The notes under the pieces: model-generated
What the model was told of the DNA's origin: nothing
What the model saw: only the letters and a program-made list of their open reading frames with translations
Database searches by the model: none
From: Sphingomonadaceae bacterium
GTDB taxonomy: Bacteria > Pseudomonadota > Alphaproteobacteria > Sphingomonadales > Sphingomonadaceae
Reading direction: 5' to 3'
Assembly (NCBI GenBank): GCA_025359445.1
Contig: JANYGB010000037.1
Span: forward strand, 1-64,000
DNA length: 64,000 nucleotides
Shown: piece by piece, positions 26,738 through 35,399 of the stretch
How the letters are laid out: the number at the start of each line of letters is the position of its first letter
How positions within the stretch are numbered: position 1 is the stretch's first letter
Translations under genes and position numbers: made by a program

Positions 26738-26752
26738 GTTCTATTTATGTTC
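26738..26752. promoter_or_regulatory. LexA box of imuA-imuB
   Basis: GTTC-TATTTAT-GTTC, an exact GTTC-N7-GTTC SOS operator, immediately upstream of imuA. The divergent gene at 26878 starts 125 bases away on the other side. Confidence 0.88.
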
Positions 26753-26877
26753 TCATAACGCTCGATCTGCAATCTGGTTTCGCGATTCCTCCCCGGCTGA
26801 ATTGCCAAGGCCCGCCGCAATCGCGGAACCGGGCGCTTCGCCGAACGTTGACCGGGTACCCATTCAGGAGTCAGATC

Positions 26878-27354
26878 ATGAAGTACGACCAAGGCCACCC
26901 CGAGGAACTGAAGGAAAAATTCTGGAAGACGCTGAGCGATTCACCGATCGTGATGCTCCAGCTCGATGCCGATGCTGACAGCGCAGCGCCGATGACCGCA
27001 CAGCTCGACAAGGATGCCCATCACGCGATCTGGTTCTTCACCGGCCACGACAACCGCTTTGCCGCGCAGGGCCCGGCCACCGTCACTTACAGCAGCAAGG
27101 GCCACGATTTGTTTGCACGGTTTGCCGGTACCCTCACCGAGGAAACCGATACGGCATGCAAGGACGCGCTGTGGAACAACTTCGTCGCGGCGTGGTTCCC
27201 CGAAGGCAAGGCCAGCGCGCTGTTGCTGCGGATGGACCTGGGCGAGGCATCAATCTGGTCCAGCGAAATGGGCACGATCAACACTGCCAAGATGATGCTC
27301 GGCATGAACGTGCGCGATGACATGAAGGGCGGCTATGCCGAAGTGACGCTGTAA
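26878..27354 (+). CDS. Pyridoxamine 5'-phosphate oxidase-fold general stress protein
   Basis: 158 residues. The split-barrel flavin-binding fold is seen from FWKTLSDSPIVMLQL, AIWFFTGHDNRF, ATVTYSSKGHDLFARFAGTL and ALLLRMDLGEASIWSSE, as in the 'general stress protein 26' family. These bind FMN, FAD or F420-type cofactors; the substrate is not known. GGAG precedes the ATG. It faces away from imuA. Confidence 0.83.
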   Translation: MKYDQGHPEELKEKFWKTLSDSPIVMLQLDADADSAAPMTAQLDKDAHHAIWFFTGHDNRFAAQGPATVTYSSKGHDLFARFAGTLTEETDTACKDALWNNFVAAWFPEGKASALLLRMDLGEASIWSSEMGTINTAKMMLGMNVRDDMKGGYAEVTL

Positions 27355-27376
27355 GCTGACGCCAATCCGCTCCAAA

Positions 27377-27412
27377 CAAAACGGGCCGCCCCGGCAGGGA
27401 CGGCCCGTTTTT
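27377..27412. terminator. Bidirectional intrinsic terminator
   Basis: Stem AAACGGGCCG / CGGCCCGTTT with a GC-rich loop, flanked by A's on the left and T's on the right, so it can end both the PNPOx-fold gene and the convergent permease gene. Confidence 0.9.
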
Positions 27413-27434
27413 GTTACGCCATTAGCCCAGCGGC

Positions 27435-28991
27435 TTAATTGACACCCTGCGCTGGCGGCAGATCGTCATCGGCCTCATGCACCTCGACCAGGCCGCGCCC
27501 GACATGGCTGGTCCGGTAGCCATAGAGGTAATAGATCGCGAGCCCGATCCCGCCCCAGATCGGCAACACCAGCATAGCGGCAGTCGGCAAGTTGAAGAAC
27601 AGGAACACGCAGCCGGCAATCGTCGCCGGGCCGATCAGCCACAAAACCGGAGTGCGAAACGTGCGCGGGAAATTCGGCGCGGTCTTGCGCAGCATCATCA
27701 CCGCGATTGCCACCATCATGAACGCATAGAGCGTCCCGGCATTGGCAATATCGGCCAGCTGCCCAACCGGCAGGAACGCCGCCGCCACCGCCGTGGCGAT
27801 CCCGGTCAGGAACGTAACGACATACGGCGTCTTCCACTTGGGATGGACCTTGGCGAGGACTTCGGGCAGCAAGCCGTCACGCGCCATCACGAAGAAGATG
27901 CGGGTCTGGCCGAACAGCAGGATCAGGATCACCGAAGGCAATGCGATGAACGCGGCATAGCCCAGCATATTGCCAACGGTGCCAAACCCGATCTGGCGGA
28001 GCACATGCGCCAGCGCCTCTTTCGAACAGACCAGCATATCCGCATATTGCGGCAGCGCACATTGCCGCGCGAGCTCTTCCGAACCAGCTGGGAACGGCAC
28101 GCCGCCTGGCCCCATGATCGGCTGACCGCCAATCGTGCCGACCGCACCGGCGGCCACCAGCATGTAAAACACGGTGCAGAACAGCAGGCTGCCGATCAGC
28201 CCGATCGGCACGTTGCGCTGCGGATTCTTGGTTTCCTCGGCGGCGGTCGAAACCGCATCGAAGCCCACGTAAGCAAAGAAAATCGTCGCCGCTGCGCCTA
28301 CTGCGCCAACCCCGGTGCCAAAGCCGCCGAACACCCCGGCCGGCAGGAACGGATTGAAGTTGGCGGTATCGACCTTGGGCAACGTCAGGAACATGAACGC
28401 CGTCAGCGCGGTAACCTTGATCAGCACCAACGCGGCGTTGACCCGGGCACTTTCGGTGGTGCCGATCATCAGCAGCCAAGTCACCAGCAGCGCAATCACG
28501 GCGGCGGGCAAATTGATCACCCCGCCGGGCGATCCGCCCAGCGCCAGCGGCCCGGCCACCATCCACGCGGGCAGATGTATCCCGAAGGTATGTTCAAGGA
28601 TGGTTCCGGTAAAATAGCCCGACCAGCCAACCGACACCGCCGAGGCCGCGACCGCATATTCGAGCACCAGCGCCCAGCCGACCGTCCAGGCCAGTAGCTC
28701 GCCCATCGTCGCATAAGTGTAGGTATAAGCCGACCCAGCGACCGGGATCATCGAGGCAATCTCGGAATAGCACAGCGCGGCGACGATGCAGATCGCCCCG
28801 GCAATCGCGAAGGCCAGCATCAGCCCCGGTCCAGCCTTTTGCGCGCCAGCGGCGGTCAGCACGAAAATGCCGGTCCCGATTACGCAGCCGATCCCGAACA
28901 GGGTCAACTGGAAGGCACCAAGCGTGCGATGAAGCGATTTCTTTTCCGCGGTTGCCATAATGGCTTCCAGCGATTTGACCCGACCGAACAT
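27435..28991 (-). CDS. APC-family amino acid permease
   Basis: A 518-residue inner-membrane transporter with about 12 or more helices. The start MFGRVKSLEAIM is typical of the cationic-amino-acid/YhdG-type APC family and is preceded by AGGGG. Helix 1 has the substrate-binding motif GIGCVIGTGIF, helix 6 has FFAYVGFDAVSTAAEE, and a 60-residue loop (GGQPIMGPGGVPFPAGS...) with Cys residues sits before helix 7. The transported amino acid is not determined. Confidence 0.88.
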   Translation of the reverse strand: MFGRVKSLEAIMATAEKKSLHRTLGAFQLTLFGIGCVIGTGIFVLTAAGAQKAGPGLMLAFAIAGAICIVAALCYSEIASMIPVAGSAYTYTYATMGELLAWTVGWALVLEYAVAASAVSVGWSGYFTGTILEHTFGIHLPAWMVAGPLALGGSPGGVINLPAAVIALLVTWLLMIGTTESARVNAALVLIKVTALTAFMFLTLPKVDTANFNPFLPAGVFGGFGTGVGAVGAAATIFFAYVGFDAVSTAAEETKNPQRNVPIGLIGSLLFCTVFYMLVAAGAVGTIGGQPIMGPGGVPFPAGSEELARQCALPQYADMLVCSKEALAHVLRQIGFGTVGNMLGYAAFIALPSVILILLFGQTRIFFVMARDGLLPEVLAKVHPKWKTPYVVTFLTGIATAVAAAFLPVGQLADIANAGTLYAFMMVAIAVMMLRKTAPNFPRTFRTPVLWLIGPATIAGCVFLFFNLPTAAMLVLPIWGGIGLAIYYLYGYRTSHVGRGLVEVHEADDDLPPAQGVN

Positions 28992-29128
28992 ACGTACCCC
29001 TAAACTTCTGACTGGCACGCAAGGCGTGCCCGAATGGTTGCTGGCGGGGAAGCTAACGCCAAGCCGCGCATTGGCAAGGGCAAATCCCCGCCCTTCCCCA
29101 GCCGCGCACGCTCGGCTAAGGCGCGAGG

Positions 29129-29998
29129 ATGTCCACGACCTTTCAGCTCGACACCGCGACCAGCCGGTCCCACCCCACGCCCACCCCGCTGCGCCGCGTC
29201 ACCATCCCGGCGATCCGCCAGCGCAAGGTGGACGGGGTCACTGCCGAACCGCTGGTGATGCTGACCGCGTACACCGCCCGGCAAGCGCAGCTGCTTGATG
29301 AGCATTGCGATCTGATCCTGTGCGGGGATTCGCTCGGCCAAGTGATCTATGGCTTGCCCTCCAGCCTGCAAGTCACGCTCGAGATGATGATCGCGCATGG
29401 CGGGGCCGTGGTGCGCGGTTCGTATCATGCCGCCGTTGTCATCGACCTACCCTTCGGCAGTTATGAAGCATCGCCGCAGCAGGCGTTCACCAACGCTGCG
29501 CGAGTTATGGCGGAAACCGGCGCCAGTTCGGTCAAGCTCGAAGGCGGCGCAGCGATGGCCGAGACGGTCGCCTTCCTGACCCAACGCGGGATCCCGGTGA
29601 TGGGCCACGTCGGGCTGACCCCGCAGGCGGTCAACGTGCTGGGCGGGTACAACGCGCGCGGGCGCAGCGATGTGGAAGCCAAGAAGATCGTCGCCGATGC
29701 GCAAGCGCTGTCCGATGCCGGGGCCTATGCCATCGTGATCGAAGGCGTGGTCGAACCGATCGCGATTGCGGCGACCAAGGCGGTTTCATGCCTGACCATC
29801 GGGATCGGTGCTTCGGCGCAATGTGATGGGCAAGTACTGGTGACCGAAGACATGATGGGAATGTTCGAACGTGTCCCCCGCTTCGTCAAACGCTATGGTG
29901 AGATGGCGGAGACCATCTCGGCGGCGGTCGCGCAGTATGCTGCCGAAGTACGGGATCGCAGCTTCCCCGGCACCGAACAAACCTACCAGCCGAAATAA
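29129..29998 (+). CDS. panB: 3-methyl-2-oxobutanoate hydroxymethyltransferase PanB
   Basis: 289 residues; first step of pantothenate synthesis, transferring a hydroxymethyl group from 5,10-methylene-THF to 2-oxoisovalerate. Visible are [26 protein letters not shown] (metal-site Asp), [14 protein letters not shown] and VEGVVEP-type [11 protein letters not shown], and [21 protein letters not shown]. It ends 11 bases before the DUF475 gene in the same direction. No panC is present in the window. Confidence 0.95.
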   Translation: MSTTFQLDTATSRSHPTPTPLRRVTIPAIRQRKVDGVTAEPLVMLTAYTARQAQLLDEHCDLILCGDSLGQVIYGLPSSLQVTLEMMIAHGGAVVRGSYHAAVVIDLPFGSYEASPQQAFTNAARVMAETGASSVKLEGGAAMAETVAFLTQRGIPVMGHVGLTPQAVNVLGGYNARGRSDVEAKKIVADAQALSDAGAYAIVIEGVVEPIAIAATKAVSCLTIGIGASAQCDGQVLVTEDMMGMFERVPRFVKRYGEMAETISAAVAQYAAEVRDRSFPGTEQTYQPK

Positions 29999-30009
29999 CG
30001 GAACCCGTC

Positions 30010-31092
30010 ATGCTGCGCTATTTCAGAGGTTCGTTCATATTTACGGCTGTGTGCCTGGTGCTTGCCGCCTGGCTCGGCTGGAGCCGTACGGGCACAATCG
30101 GTGGCGCGCTTGAGGTCTTGTGGATCGTTGCAATACTTGCCGTGCTCGAAATCTCGCTGTCCTTCGATAACGCGGTGGTCAACGCCTCGGTGCTCGAAGG
30201 CCAGGAAGAGATTTGGCGCAAACGCTTCCTCACCTGGGGCATGATTATCGCGGTGTTCGGGATGCGGATCGTGTTTCCGCTCGCAATCGTGGCCGTAGCC
30301 GCGGGCATCGGACCGATCGATGCGCTGCGGTTGTCGCTCCAGCAACCCGAAGAATACGAACGCATCGTCAGCAGCGCGCACCTCTCCATCGCCGGGTTCG
30401 GCGGTACCTTCCTGGCAATGGTCGGGATCAAGTTCTTCTTCGACAGCGACAAGCACGTCCACTGGATCGGTACGATCGAAAAACGGCTCGCCCGGTTTGG
30501 CGAGATTGACGCTTTCGGGCTGGCGTTGTTGCTGCTGGTGCTGCTGGGCTTTGCCCGCTTGCTCGATGATGGCGCGGCGCGGCAATTTATCCAGGCGGGC
30601 ATCCTGGGCGTTGCAGCCTTCGTCACGGTCGAGGCGATTGGCCACTGGCTCGAGCGGAGTAATATCGGCGGCGGGCGTAGCGGACTTGGCGGGTTCATCT
30701 ACCTCAACGTGCTCGATGCTTCGTTCAGTTTCGATGGCGTGATCGGTGCCTTCGCGCTGTCCAACAATATGCTGGTGATTGCGCTGGGCCTGTCGATCGG
30801 GGCGATGTTTGTCCGGTCGTTGACGATCATGCTGGTTGAGAAAGGTTCGCTCGCCGAATACCGCTATCTGGAGCACGGCGCGTTCTGGGCGATCCTTGCG
30901 CTGGCCGGCATCTTGCTGGCATCGTCGAGCTATCAGATTTCCGAGACCGTCACCGGCCTTATTGGCGGGGTGATGATTGCGGCGTCGCTGTTGTGGTCGA
31001 TCCGCCGCAACCGTAAATTGGCGACCCAGCACCGATCCGAGGCGGCGAAGCAAGCCGCCAAAACCCGCGCTACCAACACGTCAGCGCGCTGA
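30010..31092 (+). CDS. DUF475 / TerC-like integral membrane protein
   Basis: 360 residues with about nine membrane helices. The TerC-superfamily acidic helix motifs are LEISLSFDNAVVNASVL and LDASFSFDGVIGAFALS. DUF475 proteins are related to tellurite-resistance TerC and manganese exporters of the same superfamily, so metal-ion export is plausible but not shown. The C-terminus is basic and cytosolic. Close behind panB, and convergent with a 12-base overlap to the next gene. Confidence 0.85.
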   Translation: MLRYFRGSFIFTAVCLVLAAWLGWSRTGTIGGALEVLWIVAILAVLEISLSFDNAVVNASVLEGQEEIWRKRFLTWGMIIAVFGMRIVFPLAIVAVAAGIGPIDALRLSLQQPEEYERIVSSAHLSIAGFGGTFLAMVGIKFFFDSDKHVHWIGTIEKRLARFGEIDAFGLALLLLVLLGFARLLDDGAARQFIQAGILGVAAFVTVEAIGHWLERSNIGGGRSGLGGFIYLNVLDASFSFDGVIGAFALSNNMLVIALGLSIGAMFVRSLTIMLVEKGSLAEYRYLEHGAFWAILALAGILLASSSYQISETVTGLIGGVMIAASLLWSIRRNRKLATQHRSEAAKQAAKTRATNTSAR

Positions 31093-32031
31093 GGCTAGCC
31101 GCGCGGCCAACGGCGCGGCGAGCACCAGCTGGGCGAGGTGATACAGCAGGATCGGCAGCAGCACGACCCCGGCCACGGCTGGCGGAAACAGCACCGATGC
31201 GAGCGACGCGCCCATCGCGATACTTTTTTGCGCCCCGGCAAACAGCATCGTTATCCGGTTGGGCCGATCAAGTTTGAGCATCCCGCCCAGCAGCCACGCC
31301 CCGCCGTGGGCAATCGCCAGCAGCACCGCAGTGCCGCCCGCCAGCCACAGCCAGCCGGGGCCATCAACCTTGGTCCAGAACCGCTGCTCGACCGCGCCCG
31401 AAAAGGCGACATAGACCGCAATTGCAATCGAAGCGCGATCAAACCAGGTCGCGAGCTGGCGATGGTCGCGCACCCATCCACCGAGCCATCCTTGTGCGAT
31501 CTGTCCCAACACGAATGGGACCAGCAGGATGCCCACCACTTTGAGTAATCCGTCGGTATGGAGCCCCCCGCCCTGCCCTCCGGCGAGCCACGAAAACAGC
31601 GGCGCAGTGATGAACACCCCCAGCACGTTGAGCAAAGCCGCCGCGACTACCGAACTCGCCACGTTGCCGCCCGCCAGCGAGGAATAGGCAGTCGCCGATT
31701 GCACGGTTGAGGGCAGAAAACCAAGATAGAGGAACCCCAGCGCAAGCAAGGGCGGCATCCATCCGCTGCCCAGTTGCCAGACCAGCCACCCTGCCAACGC
31801 CATTGCCCCAAAGGACCACGCAATCAACGGGTAGAGCAGCCGGTGATTGGTTAGCCCGGCCATGACTTCGTGGCGGGGCAAGCGCAGACCATTGAGGAAG
31901 AACAGCAGAAACACCGCCGCGTTGGAGACATACTGCGCGATCTCGCGCCATGCCCCCTGCACCGGCAGCACGAAGGCCAGCAGGATCGCGACCACCAGCA
32001 GCCGCACCATCGGATCTATCTTCGATAGCAC
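31081..32031 (-). CDS. Bile acid:sodium symporter-like (SBF/YfeH-type) transporter
   Basis: 316 residues with ten hydrophobic segments. The discontinuous helices of the BASS fold are recognisable in LGFLPSTVQSATAYSSLAGGN and MLFAGAQKSIAMGASLASVLFP. This is the SBF-like subgroup often annotated YfeH; the substrate is unknown. The 32032-32444 interval after its start has no gene, only repeat copies. Confidence 0.85.
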   Translation of the reverse strand: MLSKIDPMVRLLVVAILLAFVLPVQGAWREIAQYVSNAAVFLLFFLNGLRLPRHEVMAGLTNHRLLYPLIAWSFGAMALAGWLVWQLGSGWMPPLLALGFLYLGFLPSTVQSATAYSSLAGGNVASSVVAAALLNVLGVFITAPLFSWLAGGQGGGLHTDGLLKVVGILLVPFVLGQIAQGWLGGWVRDHRQLATWFDRASIAIAVYVAFSGAVEQRFWTKVDGPGWLWLAGGTAVLLAIAHGGAWLLGGMLKLDRPNRITMLFAGAQKSIAMGASLASVLFPPAVAGVVLLPILLYHLAQLVLAAPLAARLASAR

Positions 32032-32052
32032 CGCGTTCCCCCTATTCGCCTA

Positions 32053-32370
32053 CCTTGAGCCTGTCGAAGCCTGTCCTGAGCGCCTAGTCGAAGGAGGCTG
32101 TCCTTTGCTTCGTGCCGCATTCGTAACCTCAAAGACAAGGACAATCCTTCGACAAGCTCAGGATGAGCGGATTGGAGACGATATGGCCACAACTCGACGT
32201 TCGATTTTCCTACACTCACGGCTTTTGATATGACCTGCGCATGCAGTCAGAAAAGCGCCTCTTTCGTCCCGATCCCCGCTCGTCCGAGCTGGTCGAAGCA
32301 CCATCGTGCGGACGCCAAACAATCGCAGCATGCAGAGGCTTCGACAGGCTCAGCCTGAGCGAATTTTTTT
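32053..32370. repeat. Cluster of TTCGACAGGCTCAG-type repeats (family C), with a short direct repeat beyond
   Basis: Copies at 32053-32094 (degenerate double copy), 32146-32170 and 32338-32362, the last followed by TTTTTTT so it may also terminate transcription. The unit is a ~25-bp GCTTCGACAGGCTCAGCCTGAGCG. Next to it, at 32408-32432, AGTGTGACCTT occurs twice in tandem. No gene is supported between 32032 and 32444. Confidence 0.8.
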
Positions 32371-32444
32371 AAAGCGTTTCGCAAAAATCGAAACCGCCCA
32401 GCACGCGTTAAGTGTGACCTTAGTGTGACCTTAGGCCCGCGCAA

Positions 32445-33503
32445 TTACCGCCCGGTCAGACTAACTGGCGGCGCGGGCGTCGCGGAAAAGCGCGGCGCCG
32501 GCGCGGGCTGGACCATGCCGCCTTCTTCGACAAATGTGCCGCGCGCCACGTTATGCGGGTGCTTCGGCGCCTCGCGCAGGCTGAGCACCGGGGCGAAGCA
32601 GATGTCGGTATCGTCCATGATCGCGCACCATTCGTCGCGGGTCTTGGTCAGGATCAGCGCGGTCATCCGCTCTTTTAGCGGACCCCACTGTGCGGGGTTC
32701 ATCTGCTGCGCGAAATCGGGGTCGCCGGTGAGCCCGGTCTTCTCGACCAGCAGCGCATAGAACTGCGGTTCGATCGAGCCGAGCGAGATCCATTTGCCGT
32801 CGCTGGTTTCGTACGTGTCATAGAAATGCGTGCCGCTGTCGAGCAGGTTGACCCCGCGTTCGTCCTTCCACTGGCCGTTGCCGAGGAAGGTATAAGTCAT
32901 CGCCGAGAGCACCGCCGCGCCATCGACCATTGCCGCATCAACCACTTGTCCGGTCCCGCCCCCGCGCGCATGCAGCACCGCGGCGACCACACCGAACGCG
33001 AGCAACATCCCGCCGCCCCCAAAATCGCCCACAGCGTTGACCGGGAAGCTCGGCTTTTCGCCCGCACGGCCATAGGAATGCAGCGCGCCCGACAGCGCGA
33101 TGTAGTTGATGTCATGCCCAGCCAGCGGGGCCATAGGGCCATCTTGGCCCCAGCCGGTCATCCGCCCGATCACCAGCTTGGGATTGATCCCGAGCAGCAC
33201 GTCAGGCCCTAGCCCGAGCCGTTCGAGCACGCCAGGCCGGTAGCCTTCGATCAGCGCATCGGCAGTGCCGACCAAGTCCCTGAGCTGGGCAATTGCGGCG
33301 GGGTCCTTGAGGTCAAGTTCGATCCGTTCACGGTTGCGGTTAAGGATATCGCGGTTGCCGGTATCGCCAAACCGCCCGGTCGTGCCCGGCCGCTCGACCC
33401 GGATCACCCGCGCCCCATGATCGGCCAGCATCATCCCGCAGAACGGCCCCGGACCGATCCCCGCCAGTTCGATTACAGTAACCCCGTCCAGTACCCCGGC
33501 CAT
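32445..33503 (-). CDS. CaiB/BaiF CoA-transferase family, alpha-methylacyl-CoA racemase-like
   Basis: 352 residues: LAGIGPGPFCGMMLADHGARVIRVERP, NRNRERIELDLKDPA, IEGYRPGVLERLGLGPDVL, the active-site region AGHDINYIALSGALHSYGRAGEKP and catalytic Asp in GDFGGGGMLLAFG. The His-Asp arrangement (GHDINY ... GDFGGG) marks the alpha-methylacyl-CoA racemase branch, which epimerises 2-methyl-branched acyl-CoAs for beta-oxidation. Confidence 0.88.
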   Translation of the reverse strand: MAGVLDGVTVIELAGIGPGPFCGMMLADHGARVIRVERPGTTGRFGDTGNRDILNRNRERIELDLKDPAAIAQLRDLVGTADALIEGYRPGVLERLGLGPDVLLGINPKLVIGRMTGWGQDGPMAPLAGHDINYIALSGALHSYGRAGEKPSFPVNAVGDFGGGGMLLAFGVVAAVLHARGGGTGQVVDAAMVDGAAVLSAMTYTFLGNGQWKDERGVNLLDSGTHFYDTYETSDGKWISLGSIEPQFYALLVEKTGLTGDPDFAQQMNPAQWGPLKERMTALILTKTRDEWCAIMDDTDICFAPVLSLREAPKHPHNVARGTFVEEGGMVQPAPAPRFSATPAPPVSLTGR

Positions 33504-33573
33504 CGCAATCCCTTGTCAGTTTAATCGATCGATGAAATTGACTTTGGGCAAGGCGCAGGCGGTTGTCGAGAGG

Positions 33574-35394
33574 TTAGTGAAGACTGGCGAGCGCTTGTTG
33601 CAGCAGCGGGTTGTCTCCGCTCATCCCGCGTGCCTGCAACAGCAGTTGCCGCGCGCCGCCTGCATCGCTTCCAGCGGCCGCCATCGCCATGCCCAGCGCC
33701 TGCGCCGTCACCGGACTGTTCGGCTGGAGCTGCCAGGCGGTTTCGGCGCTGATCACGGCGGCGGCAGCATCCCCGCTGCGCAGTTGTGCCAAACTCAGAT
33801 CGGCCAGCAGCCGTACGTCGCGGTGGCCGCCCCGCACGCGCAGATTCTCAAGCAAAGCGGCAGCAGTCTGCCAGTCACCCGCCAAAGCCGCCATGTTGGC
33901 CGCCATCCGCATGGCCAGCCGGCTGCCCGGAAAAGCTGCGAGATACCGCGCGACGACTGGTTGTGCGGCGCCCGGCTGACCCGCTCCGGCAAAAGCCTCG
34001 CCCATCCGCAGCAGCATCAAATCGGGGAACCGCACGCGCGCTGCCAGATCGTAATGCTGAAGCGCAGCTCCGGGCGCGCCGCCAATCAGTTCGACATCGC
34101 CCAGCAACGCCAGCGCATCGTCCGATCCTGGGCGGGCGTGCAGATACTGGCTCGCCGCCTGCCCTGCTGCCGCCGGATTTCCCGCGGCCAGCAGACTGCG
34201 CACATAGGGTACCGCCGCGCCGAGCGCCGAAGGCTCGGCAGCAAAGCGCGAGCCGAGCACGGCGGGGCTGTCGGGCTCGAAAATCGGCTGGAGTACGGGC
34301 AGAGTTGGCGCGGCAGCCCGATCGAGCAATCCTGCCGCCGCAGCGCGATTGCCCTGATTTTCGTAAGCGCGGCCCAGCAAGATCAACAGATACGGTGCGG
34401 TGTCGCTACGTTGCGCCAGTCCGCCGAACCGGGCAAACAGCTGGTTGTAATCCCCTGAATCATAGAGCGCGCGCGCCAGCAGCAGCTGCACGCGCTGGTT
34501 GGCTGGTTGCCGATCGGCGAGCACTGCCAGTTCGTCGGCCGCAACATTGGCATTGCCCGCTTCCAGATCGAGCAACCCTTGCAGCAACATCCCGGCCGGA
34601 TCGGTTGCCAGTTTGCCCTTGGTGCGGGCCAGCAATGTCCGCGCCAGATCGATCTGTCCGGCCCGGGCAGCGAGCACCGCCTGAAGGAAAAACGCCCGCG
34701 GGCTGTGCGGGGCGATTTCCAGAATATGGCGGGTTACAGCCAGCATTTCGCTCGCCCGGCCAGCTTCACCCAGTGCGGCAGCGTAACCGCCAAGCAGGGC
34801 AAGATCATTGCCATTGGCTTCGAGCGCGCGCTTATAGAATGGAATGGCGGCTTCATAGCCTTGTGCATCGCGAACCAGTTCGGCCTTGAATTCGAGCACA
34901 CGCGGGTTGCTCGGAGCTGCGGTCACGGCGCGATCGGCAGCATCGATCGCCTGCAATTGCTCGCCGCCGCTATAGCGCATCCGGCCGATCTCGACCCACA
35001 ATTGCGGATCGTTCGGCGATGTTTTCAAAGCCTGATCGAACGCCTTGCCGGCTGCACCAAGATTGCCCGACAAGCGCTCCAGCCGGCCCAGCATCAGCCA
35101 GCCATGACCCGCTTCGGCGTGCGCAAACTGCCCGGGCGCGAGCCAATCACGCGCCTTGTCCAGCGCGCCCTGATCGATCAGCGCTTCGCCCATCGCGGCG
35201 GCAACTTCGGGCTTACTGGCTCCGGCTTGCAGCGCGCGCTGGAGGTCCGCCTCGGCGGCGATCCCGTCGCCGCGCGCCAAGGCTTTGGTCGCCGAGGCAA
35301 CGCTTTGCTGCGCCGCGGCCGGCAGCGCTTGGCCGGGCGCGCCAAGCACCAGCAAGGTGGCCGCTGCGGCCAGCAAGAGCACACGCCGGGTCAT
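33574..35394 (-). CDS. Exported TPR-repeat protein, PrsT-like
   Basis: 606 residues with a signal peptide (RVLLLAAAATLLVLGAPGQALPAAAQ) and tetratricopeptide repeats throughout, e.g. GWLMLGRLERLSGNLGAAGKAFDQALKTSPNDP. It ends 5 bases upstream of the prsR stop codon region and is transcribed in the same direction after sugar transferase-prsK-prsR. The position suggests the PEP-CTERM/XrtA-system TPR protein PrsT in a shortened form; this is inference from context, as no family-specific motif was checked. Confidence 0.7.
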   Translation of the reverse strand: MTRRVLLLAAAATLLVLGAPGQALPAAAQQSVASATKALARGDGIAAEADLQRALQAGASKPEVAAAMGEALIDQGALDKARDWLAPGQFAHAEAGHGWLMLGRLERLSGNLGAAGKAFDQALKTSPNDPQLWVEIGRMRYSGGEQLQAIDAADRAVTAAPSNPRVLEFKAELVRDAQGYEAAIPFYKRALEANGNDLALLGGYAAALGEAGRASEMLAVTRHILEIAPHSPRAFFLQAVLAARAGQIDLARTLLARTKGKLATDPAGMLLQGLLDLEAGNANVAADELAVLADRQPANQRVQLLLARALYDSGDYNQLFARFGGLAQRSDTAPYLLILLGRAYENQGNRAAAAGLLDRAAAPTLPVLQPIFEPDSPAVLGSRFAAEPSALGAAVPYVRSLLAAGNPAAAGQAASQYLHARPGSDDALALLGDVELIGGAPGAALQHYDLAARVRFPDLMLLRMGEAFAGAGQPGAAQPVVARYLAAFPGSRLAMRMAANMAALAGDWQTAAALLENLRVRGGHRDVRLLADLSLAQLRSGDAAAAVISAETAWQLQPNSPVTAQALGMAMAAAGSDAGGARQLLLQARGMSGDNPLLQQALASLH

Positions 35395-35399
35395 TCAGG

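Noticed and set aside
27477-28697. 406-codon plus-strand frame opposite the amino-acid permease
   Set aside because: Arg/His/Gln-rich translation with no hydrophobic core; a shadow of a strongly supported transporter on the other strand.
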